64,000 nucleotides of DNA from Doris montereyensis (Eukaryota; Mollusca; Gastropoda; Nudibranchia; Dorididae), in the NCBI GenBank assembly GCA_037039925.1, contig JAXRKP010000004.1:569770-633769 (forward strand), in the 5' to 3' direction. Positions 13,701 through 24,491 of the stretch are shown piece after piece. Within the stretch, counting starts at the first letter, position 1. Each line of letters begins with the position of its first letter. A program made the position numbers and the translations under genes. Below the pieces are notes generated by a model. The model saw nothing but the letters and a program-made list of their open reading frames with translations, was not told where the DNA came from and searched no databases.

Positions 13701-15680
13701 CATGAACCTTAATCAGAGTTCTCTTCCATCTAGAAGACCATTAATGACATCTCTTAATCGGAGGGCTCAGATGTTGAAAAAGGCTCTCCTGACTCGGAAA
13801 AGGCCAACACGGGGGCAGGCGCTAAGAAATCAGAGACTAAATCCTGGAGATGAGGACTTTGCTGAGGAATTGTCGAGATCTCTTGATCGCCAAGGTCCGC
13901 GACGCATGGGAGATGGAAGAAGGTCTCAAGATATGGGCAAATACAGAGGACCAGGTTGTTTTTAGTGTGCTTTGTTTATATACAACAAAAGAAACACATA
14001 TCATATCTTTAAAACTACAGGTACAAAAAGGACAAATTCACGGAAAATGCCTTATTTATTGACTGCACCAGAATAAGAATGAAAAAAATCGATTGAAAAG
14101 AAATCGCTCACAATATCAAAAAAGAAAACGCTCTTATGAAATAGGAGCAATACGTTGTAAAAAGAATATTAAGTTACATAGAAACAATATGCGCTTCTTT
14201 TGTTGAACATTTATTGTATTTTTTAAACTTGTTTTTTAGTATTTTGATATACGTTGTAAAAGAATATTAAGTTACATAGAAACAATATGCGCTTCTTTTG
14301 TTGAACATTTATTGTATTTTTTAAACTTGTTTTTAATGTTTTGATCCATGTCAATGGCATTTCAGGGGTGGCGGTGGCTATTTATAAACATTATACTAGA
14401 TTCCTGACGTAGAACAATCAAATATTTTACTATGAATTTTAAGAGCTTTAGTTTTCATGAAATATATGGAAACGGTTTAATAACCAGTAGTTTTTTCTTT
14501 TTGTGTGTGTTTGTTTGAATTAGGTGGTCGAGATTACCAAGGAGGACCAGGCAGGCGTAGATTCAATGACAGGATGGGAGATCGAAGGAACCGAGACCAT
14601 GATCCAAATGATCGAAATAGTAGACATAAAAGTCAAGAAAGTCAGGTATTTCTGTTCATACTTAATGACTTTAATTCATTTCTAGCAATTTATTTGTAAG
14701 ATATGATGTTTTGTTTAACTTTCAAGTGATAAGATTGTTTTATTTTATTGGTCATCTCATATATATATCAGACCCTCCATTTCTCCACCTTTAGGCGGAA
14801 TGCCGGCAATTTTATCATTTGCCGACATTTCCAACATTTTTCCACCGAGCCGAAAAGAAAAAATATTTTCTGACTTTGCGATTCGAATGGCAGAAATGAC
14901 GAATCGGAAGAAACAAGTTAAAAATTTTCGATTTCCCGGCGTTGAACTTCCGTTTGAGATTGAGATTCAGGCATTGTTCCAGTCATCATATTTCAGGGAT
15001 GGGGATTTTCCGGGTTTTCAGATTTTCAGATGAGACTTCCGAGATTTTTAAAGATTTTCAGATGAGACTTCTGAGATTTTTAAATGGCCGATTTTTTAAA
15101 TAGTCAATGTTTCAGGGGGAATGACGACGTCACCGGTCGTTCTCGCAGGCAATGCCTGAGCCGACACCGTTTCCATCGGACCGACCTCTTACCTATTGCC
15201 TGCAGGCCTATCCTAATTTCATTGGCTGAATAGTATAGCCATCGGCCATTGTCGTAATTCGTAAGGGACAGGGATGGGGATATCCAGTTTTTTTTGGCAC
15301 AGAGGAGTTCTTCCGTGTGTTTGTCTCATTTTTATACACACACAAGCACCAGCCCGGGAAAACATAGGGTCTAAGTCTAATTAGAACGGATGTCCCAAAC
15401 AGATAGAGAGAGAGTCATTACGGTATCATTTGTCGCCTTTTAATGAAAGAGAGACATTAAATTTAATAATACTGGTGTGGTAAGCCTAGTAATAGTAGTA
15501 GTAGTGGTACTGGTAATAGGAGTAGTACATCTACATACCTTTAACATTAATGATTTCAAGTTTAATCGTGCGCTTTTTTGTTGTTGTTTTCTAGAATTAT
15601 GTGTCATTTACTATTTTACGATTGGTTTTGCCTATTTCAAATCGGTTGGTTTAAGTCCATACAGGCACTGAGGCAGGACA

Positions 15681-15721
<41 letters not shown>

Positions 15722-18700
15722 TCTCACACACACACACACACACATACATATAAATACACACTCTCGCATAGGGTCTACAATGCAAGATTGCTATACAACA
15801 TCCTGATCAACGCAGGCACCCGTAGTGCTGTGTTAATATTACGATACACACAATACTACATGAGTAATGATTTTTTTTTTCACGGTCGCATGTTATTACT
15901 TTAGGGCTAGTCACATATGCTTGGTAGAAAGTTTCGGGCTTGACTTGAACTAATGAAGTGAAGCTGCTTTGATTTGAGCTTTTTCTTTTAATATCTGAGA
16001 CTCAATTCCAACTTGGGTGGATAGCGGGCGCTACTGGTAGGTTCTTCATCTTTCCTTTTCTTCTTTGACCTAATCTTTAATCTTGCTGTTTACTTTCACC
16101 TGAGATCAATGTATGTATTAGAGGGGATAAACTTCAATAAAACAACAAACAATTCAACTGACCTCCACGCCCTTTGTGAACCACGCCTGTAAAGGGAGCT
16201 AACTCACACATGTTGACTTTTTTTCTTTTAAACTTCTATTGTTTAGCTTGGATTAGGAGTTTTGATTCCAAGAGTGTTGCATTATAGGTAGCCATTGTTG
16301 AGGTAGAGATAGAGAGAGGGTCTGCATACTTGAAGAGAACATTAGGGAATATTGTAGTTCTAGTAAAATGTTTTGGAGGGAAGTAAAGTGATTGCAAAGT
16401 AAAATGCCATGGAAGAAAATGAGGAAGAAAACACAAAAAATATGATTGAAATTAGTGACTGCGATAAAAGAGGATGAAGGATGTTTGGTGAGAAGAGATG
16501 GATTTGAGTGTAAAGAAAAGGAAGATAAACGAAAAGAAGAGATGATTCACTTATTTTCGTCTGTTCTTGGGTTGTTTTCTTTTTTTTGGGTTTCTTTGTG
16601 TGTGTGTGTTTGAGTAATTATTTGGCTAGAGCCTATCAGGAGGGGGGGTCACCCTTTTAATAACTGCTGTGGAATGTTACTTGCACAACATGCACATGGC
16701 ACCTGTGAGATTTTCATTCATGTTTTATAAAATCAGAGGATGAATAGTCTGCAAGACTAATAGCTTGATATACTTTTGAAAAATAAACCCTTAGATATAT
16801 AGGTAGTTACCATACAGGACTCAGATTCTCTTGCCAGTCCAGCAATGTACTACTACAGGACTATGATGATAGTGATACAGATCTCTCTTGAATTTTGATT
16901 CTAAAAAGTTGGCATGTCTGATAACATTGGTTTTTTTTTTTTATATTGTGGCCCTCTTCTTTATATTTCTTGTACTTGTATTTAAATGCAACGCTCTTAC
17001 GTAATACTATTTTGAAATTTTAAAGGGGTTGATAAAGTTCAGGGGTTTTTTTCAGAGCCTGTCACCATCCCTGTATTGTGTAACAGTGAGTGTTTTGTAT
17101 AATATTGCATAACATTTGGTCTGAGAAATTTTTCAGGCAATTTTGTCAAGGGTAAATGGAAGGTCTGATATATTAATGGCAACCAGTACATTAAAAAAAT
17201 GTCTAGTATGGGTTGTTTTTTGGCTTTTGATTCCACAAATCTGAATTAACTCTGAAAAGTACGTATTTGAGGATGAACTGGGGTGGGGTTTTTAGAAACC
17301 CTTAGTTAACGAGAGTGTGGATTCTGAGTTCAGAAAAACTGCGTTGTATTTTGTCAGAAAGGCCAACGATTTTTTGTTATTTACCTTGAAGGTTAAAGTT
17401 GAATTATCAATGTTTTTTAGAATATTACGGTCCGCCATGCAAGTTAAAATCAGTTTGCGCTGTCAGAGTCTGTTTTTCGACTTAAACACGTTGGCATCCT
17501 TTTATACATTTTCTGATAAATTGAATTATATTCAACCAGTTCTATTCACTCACTTTACTTACCAGCAATCATGCATATCAGGGAGAAAATGTGCTCGCAG
17601 TTGAGAAATGTCTGGGCACTGGAACTTGTCTTCCTTCTCATGCACACTGGGCGCACAATTGGGATTTTTTCAGCAAACTTTGCAAAATACTAAAAATGTA
17701 TGCGCACAGACTAGAAAAAAAGTAGAGAGAATATTGCTTGCCAGTGAAAACCAAGTTCAGCTTTCCACAAGTGGGATGTAGCATTGTATGATAGTTTTTA
17801 TATATTCTCAGGAAATACTTAGCACCATGAACTAGAATATCTTTGCTTTTATTCCCTTTTAGATTTATCTCAATATAACCTGTTTTGTTATATTTGGAAA
17901 CACTGTCTGAGAAACACCTTGTTGGAACGATTCATTATAAATTTACTTGACAGAGTAAATGGCCCTCTTTATCTCAAATTTTTAGATCTGGAAAAGTCAT
18001 TATTTGTTTGTTATGTTATAATCAAACTGTTTTTATCGTCTTTCCCGTAACAACTGTATGTCTCCAAAGCAATTAGTTACTCATTTTGCCCTTGCAAACT
18101 TTGATATAATTTGTTTAAAAGAAATTTACATAAGTTAATCCAACAGCACCATGGTTTCATTACAAACTTTTTGTCTTTCTAGAGCTTGACCAATGATATT
18201 TTTCCTCATATTAGATTTGTTTTTATTGGTTTCATTCTGTTGTGGACACCTTTTTCATAGTGTAAAGAGATATACAATCAAACCCGCTTGTTCCAAACCG
18301 TGCGGAAACAGGCAAAAGTTTTTGGATAAACCGGAAATGCTTTATTTTGATCTTGTTACATGTGGGGTGTTGAATATATAAATTGAGTGCAAATACTCCC
18401 CTTTGAATTTTACAATGAGCTTGGGACATTTTGTCAACTGAATCTACAATTTGCACCCCTATTTATCCTAATTGATCAGACAGAAACAATGAAATGCAGA
18501 AATGTCTGGTCTCTGGAATCACTTCATTGATGTCATTTCCTTTGATTCCTGCCTAAACAGCTTGAAGTGCATTCTTCTTTGATGTTCATTACACCTATGT
18601 CCACCCACCACGTCACTACCGCCGCTGCACTACATAAGACATAGTAACGTCACAACAGGTGACCAGTCTGTGTGAATGGTGTTACGTATATAACACTGTT

Positions 18701-21700
18701 GTGTAACCGGTGTGGCATCTATTCGTCTACCCTAAATTGAAATTAGCTAGGGGCCTTTGTGTGGTACTATTGTGAAGTTTTGTTTTGATTTATGACCGGA
18801 TTTGGTTCAATCAAATCTTTGATGTCATTCTCCACAGATGAAAAAAATTTGGATTCAGTGGGTCGATACTTGGATTGGCGGGTTCAAATATATAGGAGAA
18901 GTTCTTTTTAAAATTTAGAATAACTGGAAATTGGGTAAAACTGAATTTGGAATAAGCGTCTGTCTGTAATACTTTAAGTGTATTACCATTGTAAGCTACA
19001 TGTATCTGGCGGCGGCTTACATGACAAATGATGGGGGGGTTAAGAAACAATGTGAGTGGGATTGTATGATAGGTAAGACTGAAACTTTTATTTATACGTC
19101 ACACAGATGACGAAAGAGATGCTTCAGCTTCAGAACCAACTGAATCAGGCCATAAAAAATCAGATTGCAATGTTGAACACTACGCAAGGAGGAGGAGGAG
19201 GTGGTGGTGGTGGTGGCGGTGGCGGCATGAGAGGCGGTATATCAGAACGAGATGCTTACATGGGCGGAAGTGCATCTCAAAGAGCATCTCTGCTAGGCCA
19301 TGGTCCTCGACACTTCGGCTCGGGGGCCAGCATTGAGCTCTTAATCAGGCAAGTTGCCGGTTCATTATTTAGCAGTATACTCCAGTTACAATATGTTGTA
19401 CAAAAAGAAAGGACTGCTTCACAGTTTAAGGAACAGAGCAGCTTGTGAACTATTCCTCACTCCAGTTTACAATAATAGCTATATGTCCATAAGTTCCCAT
19501 CTTGAGAAATTTTACTTTACGTTTTGACATTTCTAAAACACCCCTAACACATAAATGTTAGTATGAAAAACTGTTTTTCGAATTTTGAATAGATTCAAGT
19601 GTTGTACATAAGAGGAGATATAACCTATATATATTTTTAGCCAAATAATGACACATTTTTGGGAAAACTAGATGTAGAGTAAATTTAGGTGATGTGTTTG
19701 CATGAAAGAGAAATGGTTGTTGTCTCTTTGAAACAGCGACATGTACCCTTTTGTTTTTAAAGATGGTTTTAAACATAAACATCATTTTCATGGTTGCTGT
19801 ATTATTTAATGATAGATACCCATAGCTTCTCTACAATGTTAAGAAGAATGAAGAAAAGATGACATCTTTGCAGGAGCAAGAACAGGCTTCTATGTCATAC
19901 ATTCATACGGATAAGCAATCAGATTACAATTTGGGCTAACACTGGCTTACAATTGATCAGGACGATGGTTGAAGTTTCTTAATTTGAAACTAAACATGTG
20001 TATGCTGGAATTGTAAAACTAACTCAATATTGTTGAGTTGATATTTCTACACACATATGGCTTTTTGTTTTTCAGGTTTGGGAATGATCTTTCATAACTT
20101 CATCTTCTCTCTATCTTGTTACGTTACAGGATGCAAGCAAAGGCTCACTCTTGGGACATCGCAGCTATGGTGCTGATTTAAGTGTTGGAGGGTCATCAGG
20201 GATCAGGTTTGACATTTTTACTATGGAATTCTTGACCTTAAAACAAAGTTTTTCATTACCTTAAAAACAAACTTTCTCTATAATAAGATTAACTTAAAAG
20301 AATATCTGCCCATTGATGCAAGCTTACAAATTTCTAAAACAGGAACAAAGACAACTTCAAACATGTCTGTGAATTTTTTATTTTCAGAGGTTGTTGGAGA
20401 GTAATAATGGAATGGATGTACATTTGGAATGAATGAAAACACCAAAAACAATTTATGAAATAAACAAAGAAAACTAAACATGTTTGAATTAAAGAAACAA
20501 TTTTGTCTCTAATTTTAACCCAAAGAAAAAAAGAATACTTCCAATCTTCATTGAATCTCTATCATGCCTTTCAGTGTCTCCAGTTATGTATACAAAAAAG
20601 AACAAATGTGTTTTCCATATCATTACCACCTATTTTTTGGCATTTTAAGAATTTGTATAACTTTACACCCCAAGGCCCAGTTTTGAATAAAATTTACAGA
20701 AACCAAACATGTTTGGCATAAACATTTGTTCAGGAATAATCTATGGTGAAGTTTTAAGAAAAACAAAATGTCATCTTGTTTTTAATTTTAAAAGAAAGAA
20801 AAAGACTTTCTGTATAATATGGCTGTTTTTTTAAAAGAAAATCTCAAGAGGGGAACAGGAAAAAATTACAGAACAAAATATTTTTGAAAAATTTCATACA
20901 TGGGTTACAGGAATGAATTTGAAAAAAAAATAAGTAAACATTTATTTGAATATAAAATTGGTTAAAGTTGAAAAATGAATTGGTTTTTTTTGATTATACA
21001 TTTGAATAGGTGGAAGTTGTTTTTTTAAAAGAAAAGAACTAGTCTGCCCATTGACAAAATGAACAGGAACAAAGACAACTTCAAACAATTTTCAAGTAAA
21101 ATAGAATGCTCTCTTCAGGTCCAATCACCAAAAATATTTTGAAGATAAAAAAATTGTTTGGATACATGCATACCTAATAAAGACACAAGCAAACAATTTT
21201 ACACTAATTTTAACCAAAGAAAAAAAAAACTAGTTATGTTTTTTAAAAAGAAAAATGTGTCAACTCTCATTACCACCTATTTTTTTGGCATTTTATACAA
21301 TTTCGTACATGTATACAATCAAGCCCAGTTTTTACCTTGAAGAACAAAACCAAACATGTCATATACCATTTTGTTCAGGAATGAATTCTGTATAGTGTTT
21401 GAATATAAAATGAGTTGTTTTTTTTTTTTAGAATACATTTAAAAGAGAGAAAACAGTAAAAAAAATTACACAAATATTTTTGAAAAATTGAAAATCTCAA
21501 TGGGGGAAATTCAGAAGTATAGACAAAATAAGTCTATTTTCTTATTGCCGTGTCAGTGGTGCAACTTTCTGCCTAATTTGAAAAAATTGCTTACTTTGAA
21601 GAAAATGATGACAAAATGCATGGAATAAGTAATTATCGGAGAAAAATTATGAACAACAAAACTTTCATTGATATCATGTTAGAATATATCCTTTTCCGGA

Positions 21701-24491
21701 TCGCTTGAAGAGTCAATGTCAGTCCAATCCGTGCCTGAATCACTCTCATAAAGATATGTCATCAGAATTGTGAGCCTGTCAAACTGAACTGCGACAAAAA
21801 GTTGAAAAATTCAAAAGGGCGGCGATCGTTCAAAGGACGCGATAAAGGTGGAACTTCGCGTGATTTTTAACTACTTTTTCCTAATAAAAGTAATATTTTG
21901 GATTTGCTAACAAAATTGTTAGTCTTTTTTACCGCATAAAAACGAAAGACTACTTAAATTGTAAAAGTTTTTATGTTTGAAACTTGTGTCTAAAGCTAGG
22001 TCTAGTGTATCGTAATGTACATTACGATTTTCCCATTGGTGGTAACTTGAGAGAGTTAATGTTTTTTAATGAGTAAATTGGTTGGAATGTTGAAAAAAAT
22101 TCTTAATTCATTCAAATTTTTCACCAGATGGATTACACTGATAATCCTTGGTCTGCAAGAATAGATCGAGGAGATAGGCGTGATCGCGAAAGGGGAGACC
22201 GTACTTTGGACAGATCAGACCGCATAGGAAGAGGCGACAGAATGGATAGACCCATCCGCCCAGATAGAACTCTCGAAAGGAGTGATCGTAGAATGGAAAG
22301 AGATAGAGAGCGAGGTGTGAGGAATGAGCGAAGCAGCGCAGGGGCTGGCGACATGTCTCAGTCAAGGAATCAAAGACAACAGTCTTACACCGATGATCCT
22401 GTACGGAGCAAAGGAGAAAGAACTCATGCAGCACCAGCTGCTCTCACCTCTGCTCATGGCTCAGACTCAGCAAGGTCAAGTACAAGAAGACAAGGAGAGT
22501 ACAGTAGTTCTAGAGGGTAAGGCCATCCAAACAAAATTACTATGTACCGATCGATAAGTTCTTAGAAAAGGCTAGGCAATATCTTCATTCCCAAGGAATT
22601 AAGCAATTAAAAGTTTCACAGTAAATGTGTGTACTTGTCAAGAAATTCCGTCTGTCTTTAAAAATTAGCATTTCGATAACCAGTGAAGCATATTACATCA
22701 AGTAAACACATAGTTTTGTTTTCATATACTCTCCACTTCTTGAAAGCAATAGAAGGAATCTATTTATTGTAGTTTCAATGTAAATGGGCTTTAATACACA
22801 CTGGTAGCAGAGGCAAAAGGGCGCATCAGACAGCAATGGGTTAAACTTTATATGTCATATCTAAAGATACATTTTTCAGGAAGCATGAATTCCTTTTTTT
22901 CCTTAGAATTATCTGTCTTGTATTTTACGAAAATGGACTTAGACACGCTATTAGGATTCGCCTGGCTATCAACAACACGCTTGTCGACTTAGCCTAGTCC
23001 TGAGTGATATAAGATGCAGAAGGCAAGTGTTGCCGGTCTGTGTGTTTGTAAACATGCGCACAAGTGTAGGATTGGTGGAATATAAGAAGAAAATGGTCAT
23101 TTTGATATGTTTTCACAACAGTGCACATCTGAACCTAGATTAACAATCCTCTTTATATTACTAACAATGCTAGAGACTTGAAAGAGAAAGGGGATGCTAC
23201 AAAAGGACTACCCGTCTTGTTTTTTTAAGTAAAACTTTAAATATGCAAGAAAGCGTGGTCATGGAGGGTTACTTTGCTGATTTCGATGCGCTGATTCCGG
23301 ATCTGCTGTCATTTTTTACTTAGAATGGCAGTTAAGATAAGTTTGTAAACATGGTCTTTTTCATAGGCCCGGCAATCTTCAAAGAGACGCCAGCCATCAA
23401 CCATTTCCTGTCATAGCCAGCCCACAATCATACAAGTATCAGGCACTGTCTGATTTTGTTGATTGTCTGCTTATCGCCGATAATCTACAATATTCTTAGT
23501 ACACTTCCCAATTGCCGACCAATAGTTGATTTATGATCGATCAATGATTGGTCCAATCCATTGACACTTATTGTATAGTGTATTAGGGGCTTTAGGGGGA
23601 AATAATGTTGGCAGTTTCTGCATGTAAAGTTTTTTTTTTTATTCTGGAGAAAATATTTTTAAAATGGAGAGGGGGGGGATTTTAATTCAAGAGAATGACA
23701 CATCTTCCATGCACCATTTCGGTAGTAGATTTAGATCTAAGCATAAATCGTCTTCTTTTTGGATGATCCAGCGATATAAAGATTAGTATCAGGTGATTCA
23801 AAGTCAGATTCACTAATAAATTAAGATCCACTTTTGAGGACTAAATTATTGACTACCAGAACTGCGTCTACTTTTGATTTTCAGTAAAAGGCTTTAATAA
23901 TTTTATTTAGTGTTTCCGGAAAAGTGATTCGACTACTATTATGAGAAATGCTGCTGATATAATAATAAAAAAAGTATTGGTAAGTAGTGGAGGAAAGTCA
24001 AATTTGGCACCGAAAAGAGTGGGCGGTTGGCGGGCGCTACTGGTAGGCTTGACTTTCACCTCCTGTTTTCTCTTAATTCACCCTGAGATCACCTCATATG
24101 ATGGATGGGGTAAATATTAATGAAACAAATAGGCTCCAAACAGCCTATTGATGGGACCCGATATGTGTCAGTAATGGTAGTGAGTGTTTAAAAATTAGGA
24201 ATATTTTAAAGTAAATATTTCTTCACTGGTTTATGTAGGCCTATTCATGTAATATGAAACATTACTTTCAATGTGATTGGGGAAAAGTATAACAATAACA
24301 AATGATTTCTTGCAACCTTAATTTTATAAAAATTCTTATGACTCATTGGATTTTTTCTTTCTCTTTTTGCTGACAGAACATCCCACAGAAATGAAAATTA
24401 CAGTGGAAATCAAAGCACCAGCTCAAACCGCTATGGAGAATATAGTGGTCAAACTGAGACAGAGAATAGCTCATATTACCGACGTTACTGA
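1429..24491 (+). CDS. Multi-exon RNA-binding protein gene with two RRM-like domains and RG/RD-rich C-terminus
   Basis: Coding exons by splice sites and phase: 1429-1756, 5222-5345, 5829-5986, 6812-6871, possibly 8697-8723, 9651-9777, 13036-13145, 13625-13954, 14524-14645, 19107-19352 (or 19348), 20130-20206, 22128-22516 and 24377-24491. From 5222 to 14645 every phase closes. The N-terminus is acidic and low complexity. Two segments have the beta-alpha-beta spacing of divergent RRMs (5222-5986 and 9651-13145). The rest is disordered: Arg-rich, a coiled-coil-like Gln-rich stretch with a polyglycine run, an Arg/Asp-rich exon, and a Ser/Tyr-rich tail ending in RRY. Such composition is typical of hnRNP-like nuclear RNA-binding proteins (established for the class; role here inferred). 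I do not recognise an orthologue. The joins 1756-5222 and 20206-22128 are not secure. Confidence 0.7.
1771..3000 (+). other. Intron sequence, no gene seen
   Basis: AT-rich, with several TAGATCTA-type palindromes between about 1838 and 2075. Open frames here are short and have no recognisable content. Confidence 0.4.
3560..4518 (-). pseudogene. Decayed DNA-transposon-encoded protein, C-terminal part
   Basis: Reading the minus strand, several frames continue one another from 4518 down to 3560. They start with a cysteine pair (CRICGKKN) and end with a recurrent motif: a Tyr-Arg segment, then HHCTPHIRQYNFGLGLLGEQ and GMESCHQSIARIKRR. That order (YRxxxP, then a His-containing helix, then a G-E-Q-x-x-E segment) recurs in uncharacterised transposon-encoded proteins of invertebrates. 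Frame changes near 4290, 4050 and 3850 show that it is broken. It lies antisense in intron 1 of the RRM gene. Confidence 0.45.
5222..5986 (+). CDS. RRM-like domain 1, two exons
   Basis: Exons 5222-5345 and 5829-5986 encode WQLKVYPL..., a helix-like segment, then KAELYVATQKETAAIIGKLL and a final strand LLSIEVV. The order strand, helix, strand, strand, helix, strand fits an RRM; the KAELYVA piece stands where RNP1 would be but lacks the usual Gly/Phe pattern, so RNA contact may be unusual. Donors are GTAAGT in both exons and phases match (2, then 1). Confidence 0.6.
6812..6871 (+). CDS. Small linker exon of the RRM gene
   Basis: A 60-nt exon between acceptor TTCACAG and donor GTGAGA. It opens with two bases completing an Ala codon and ends at phase 1, encoding AFLMFDKFLSKKIFDAKGEK. 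Both boundaries are in frame with the neighbouring exons. Confidence 0.6.
8697..8723 (+). CDS. Possible cassette microexon
   Basis: After acceptor TTTCAG at 8691-8696 a 27-nt stretch (IDGSTHPD) is in frame with both neighbours if donor G|GTGTTT is used. The stronger donor seven bases later (GTAAAG) would break the frame. It may be skipped altogether, since 6871 joins 9651 in frame directly. Confidence 0.25.
9651..13145 (+). CDS. RRM-like domain 2, two exons
   Basis: Exons 9651-9777 and 13036-13145 encode IEKIVTLNKLPREATKDFIA, then IDIIES, KAMVKCK and a closing strand INDVHVKLSV. The phrase x-LNKLPxxATxxFIxxLFP is a clear RNP2 strand followed by the first helix of an RRM, and KAMVKC matches the RNP1 strand position. 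Splice phases agree (CG|T makes the Arg). The intron between them is about 3.3 kb and carries the minisatellite. Confidence 0.65.
9885..11250 (+). other. Intron sequence with no recognised feature
   Basis: Several open frames of 80-96 codons occur by chance here; none shows domain-like sequence or flanking splice sites that keep phase. Confidence 0.35.
11260..12240 (+). repeat. Minisatellite, 51- and 60-bp units
   Basis: About fifteen head-to-tail units share the core AACAAGGAGCTCCACTCATC followed by CTTGTCAATGATTCGTCTAC. Two unit lengths alternate, 51 bp and 60 bp; the longer carries an extra AATAAACAGC-type piece. Units at the two edges are decayed. Because both lengths are multiples of three, a 147-codon frame stays open from 11603 to 12046, reading KRTRSSTHHLVNDSST over and over. 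It lies wholly within an intron. Confidence 0.85.
13625..14645 (+). CDS. Arg-rich linker exons
   Basis: Exon 13625-13954 begins VKAIALPPMFFIPPP and becomes basic (RRAQMLKKALLTRKRPTR), ending with an RG-type segment. Exon 14524-14645 continues with GGRDYQGGPGRRRFNDR and DR/NR dipeptides. Splice sites are ACAG|TG and G|GTTGTT, then TTAG|GT and CAG|GTATTT, and both phases close. The basic, disordered character suggests RNA or protein binding outside the RRMs. Confidence 0.65.
14152..14350 (+). repeat. 101-bp tandem duplication in an intron
   Basis: The unit starting ACGTTGTAAAA at 14152 recurs at 14253. The two copies are nearly identical; the main differences are run lengths in A and T homopolymers and a few bases at the 3' edge. 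Confidence 0.85.
15682..15745 (+). repeat. (CT)n followed by (CA)n microsatellite
   Basis: A run of CT dinucleotides passes through TTCTCTTTCT into a run of CA dinucleotides. It lies in the 4.5-kb intron between 14645 and 19107. Confidence 0.9.
16022..16150 (+). repeat. Copy of short dispersed repeat R1
   Basis: R1 is a 100-150 bp repeat seen eight times here. It starts near CTACTGGTAGGT, continues with a pyrimidine-rich part holding CTTGCTGTTT, then CCTGAGATCA, and ends with a sequence like AATTTCAATGAAACAAAC. No TIR and no clear pol III box was found. Confidence 0.6.
19107..19348 (+). CDS. Gln-rich helix and polyglycine exon
   Basis: After acceptor ACACAG the exon reads MTKEMLQLQNQLNQAIKNQI, a helix-like heptad stretch, then a run of 13 glycines encoded by GGA/GGT/GGC codons, then MRGGISERDAYMGGSASQRA. 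It follows in phase 0 from 14645. A GC donor (AATCAG|GCAAGT) ends it at 19348; a weaker GT donor four bases later (CAA|GTTGCC) is the one that keeps phase with the next exon. Confidence 0.6.
20130..20206 (+). CDS. Small Gly/Ser-rich exon
   Basis: Between TTACAG and ATCAG|GTTTGA, the phase-0 frame reads DASKGSLLGHRSYGADLSVG and ends at phase 2. Composition matches the neighbouring exons. The exon at 22128 must start in phase 0, so either another exon lies between or an indel is present. Other frames contain stops. Confidence 0.45.
20271..21500 (+). repeat. Degenerate local duplication in an intron
   Basis: Blocks at about 20288-20900 recur in the same order at about 21027-21500, including CTGCCCATTGA, GGAACAAAGACAACTTCAAA, ATTACCACCTATTTTTTGGC and ATATTTTTGAAAAATT. 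The copies differ by many substitutions and indels, so this is an old tandem duplication. Confidence 0.65.
21684..22062 (-). mobile_element. Possible piggyBac-like 5' fragment
   Basis: On the minus strand the segment begins with TTAACTCTCTCAAGTTACCA, resembling piggyBac-type ends with a TTAA site, passes a non-coding part, then encodes an acidic N-terminal stretch (YESDSGTDWTDIDSSSDPEK) that stops at 21684. Acidic Asp/Ser-rich N-termini are typical of piggyBac transposases. No catalytic domain is present, so this is a truncated relic at best. Confidence 0.3.
22128..22516 (+). CDS. Arg/Asp-rich exon
   Basis: A 389-nt exon between TCACCAG and GG|GTAAGG. It reads MDYTDNPWSARIDRGDRRDR and continues with many DR, ER and RSDR units before a Ser/Gln-rich part. 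The frame is open only from phase 0, and the donor phase 2 joins exactly to 24377. Mixed-charge RD/RE repeats of this sort drive nuclear-speckle association in known RNA-binding proteins; that role is inference here. Confidence 0.7.
22520..24020 (+). other. Last intron, no gene seen
   Basis: AT-rich, with a G run near 23670. The segment 23365-23560 is less AT-rich than its surroundings, but I recognise no family in it. Confidence 0.35.
24021..24131 (+). repeat. R1 repeat copy
   Basis: GCGGGCGCTACTGGTAGGCT opens the copy and the CCCTGAGATCACC and AATGAAACAAAT segments close it. The pyrimidine-rich middle is shorter than in other copies. It lies in the last intron of the RRM gene. Confidence 0.6.
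24377..24491 (+). CDS. Terminal coding exon of the RRM gene
   Basis: Acceptor CTGACAG; two bases GG from the previous exon make a Gly. The frame reads TSHRNENYSGNQSTSSNRYG and ends SSYYRRY followed by TGA at 24489-24491. Confidence 0.7.

Noticed and set aside
18266..18330. Sequence ACAATCAAACCCGCTTGTTC resembling a pogo/Tigger-type end
   Set aside because: No inverse partner was found within a few kilobases, and short AT-rich resemblance is weak.
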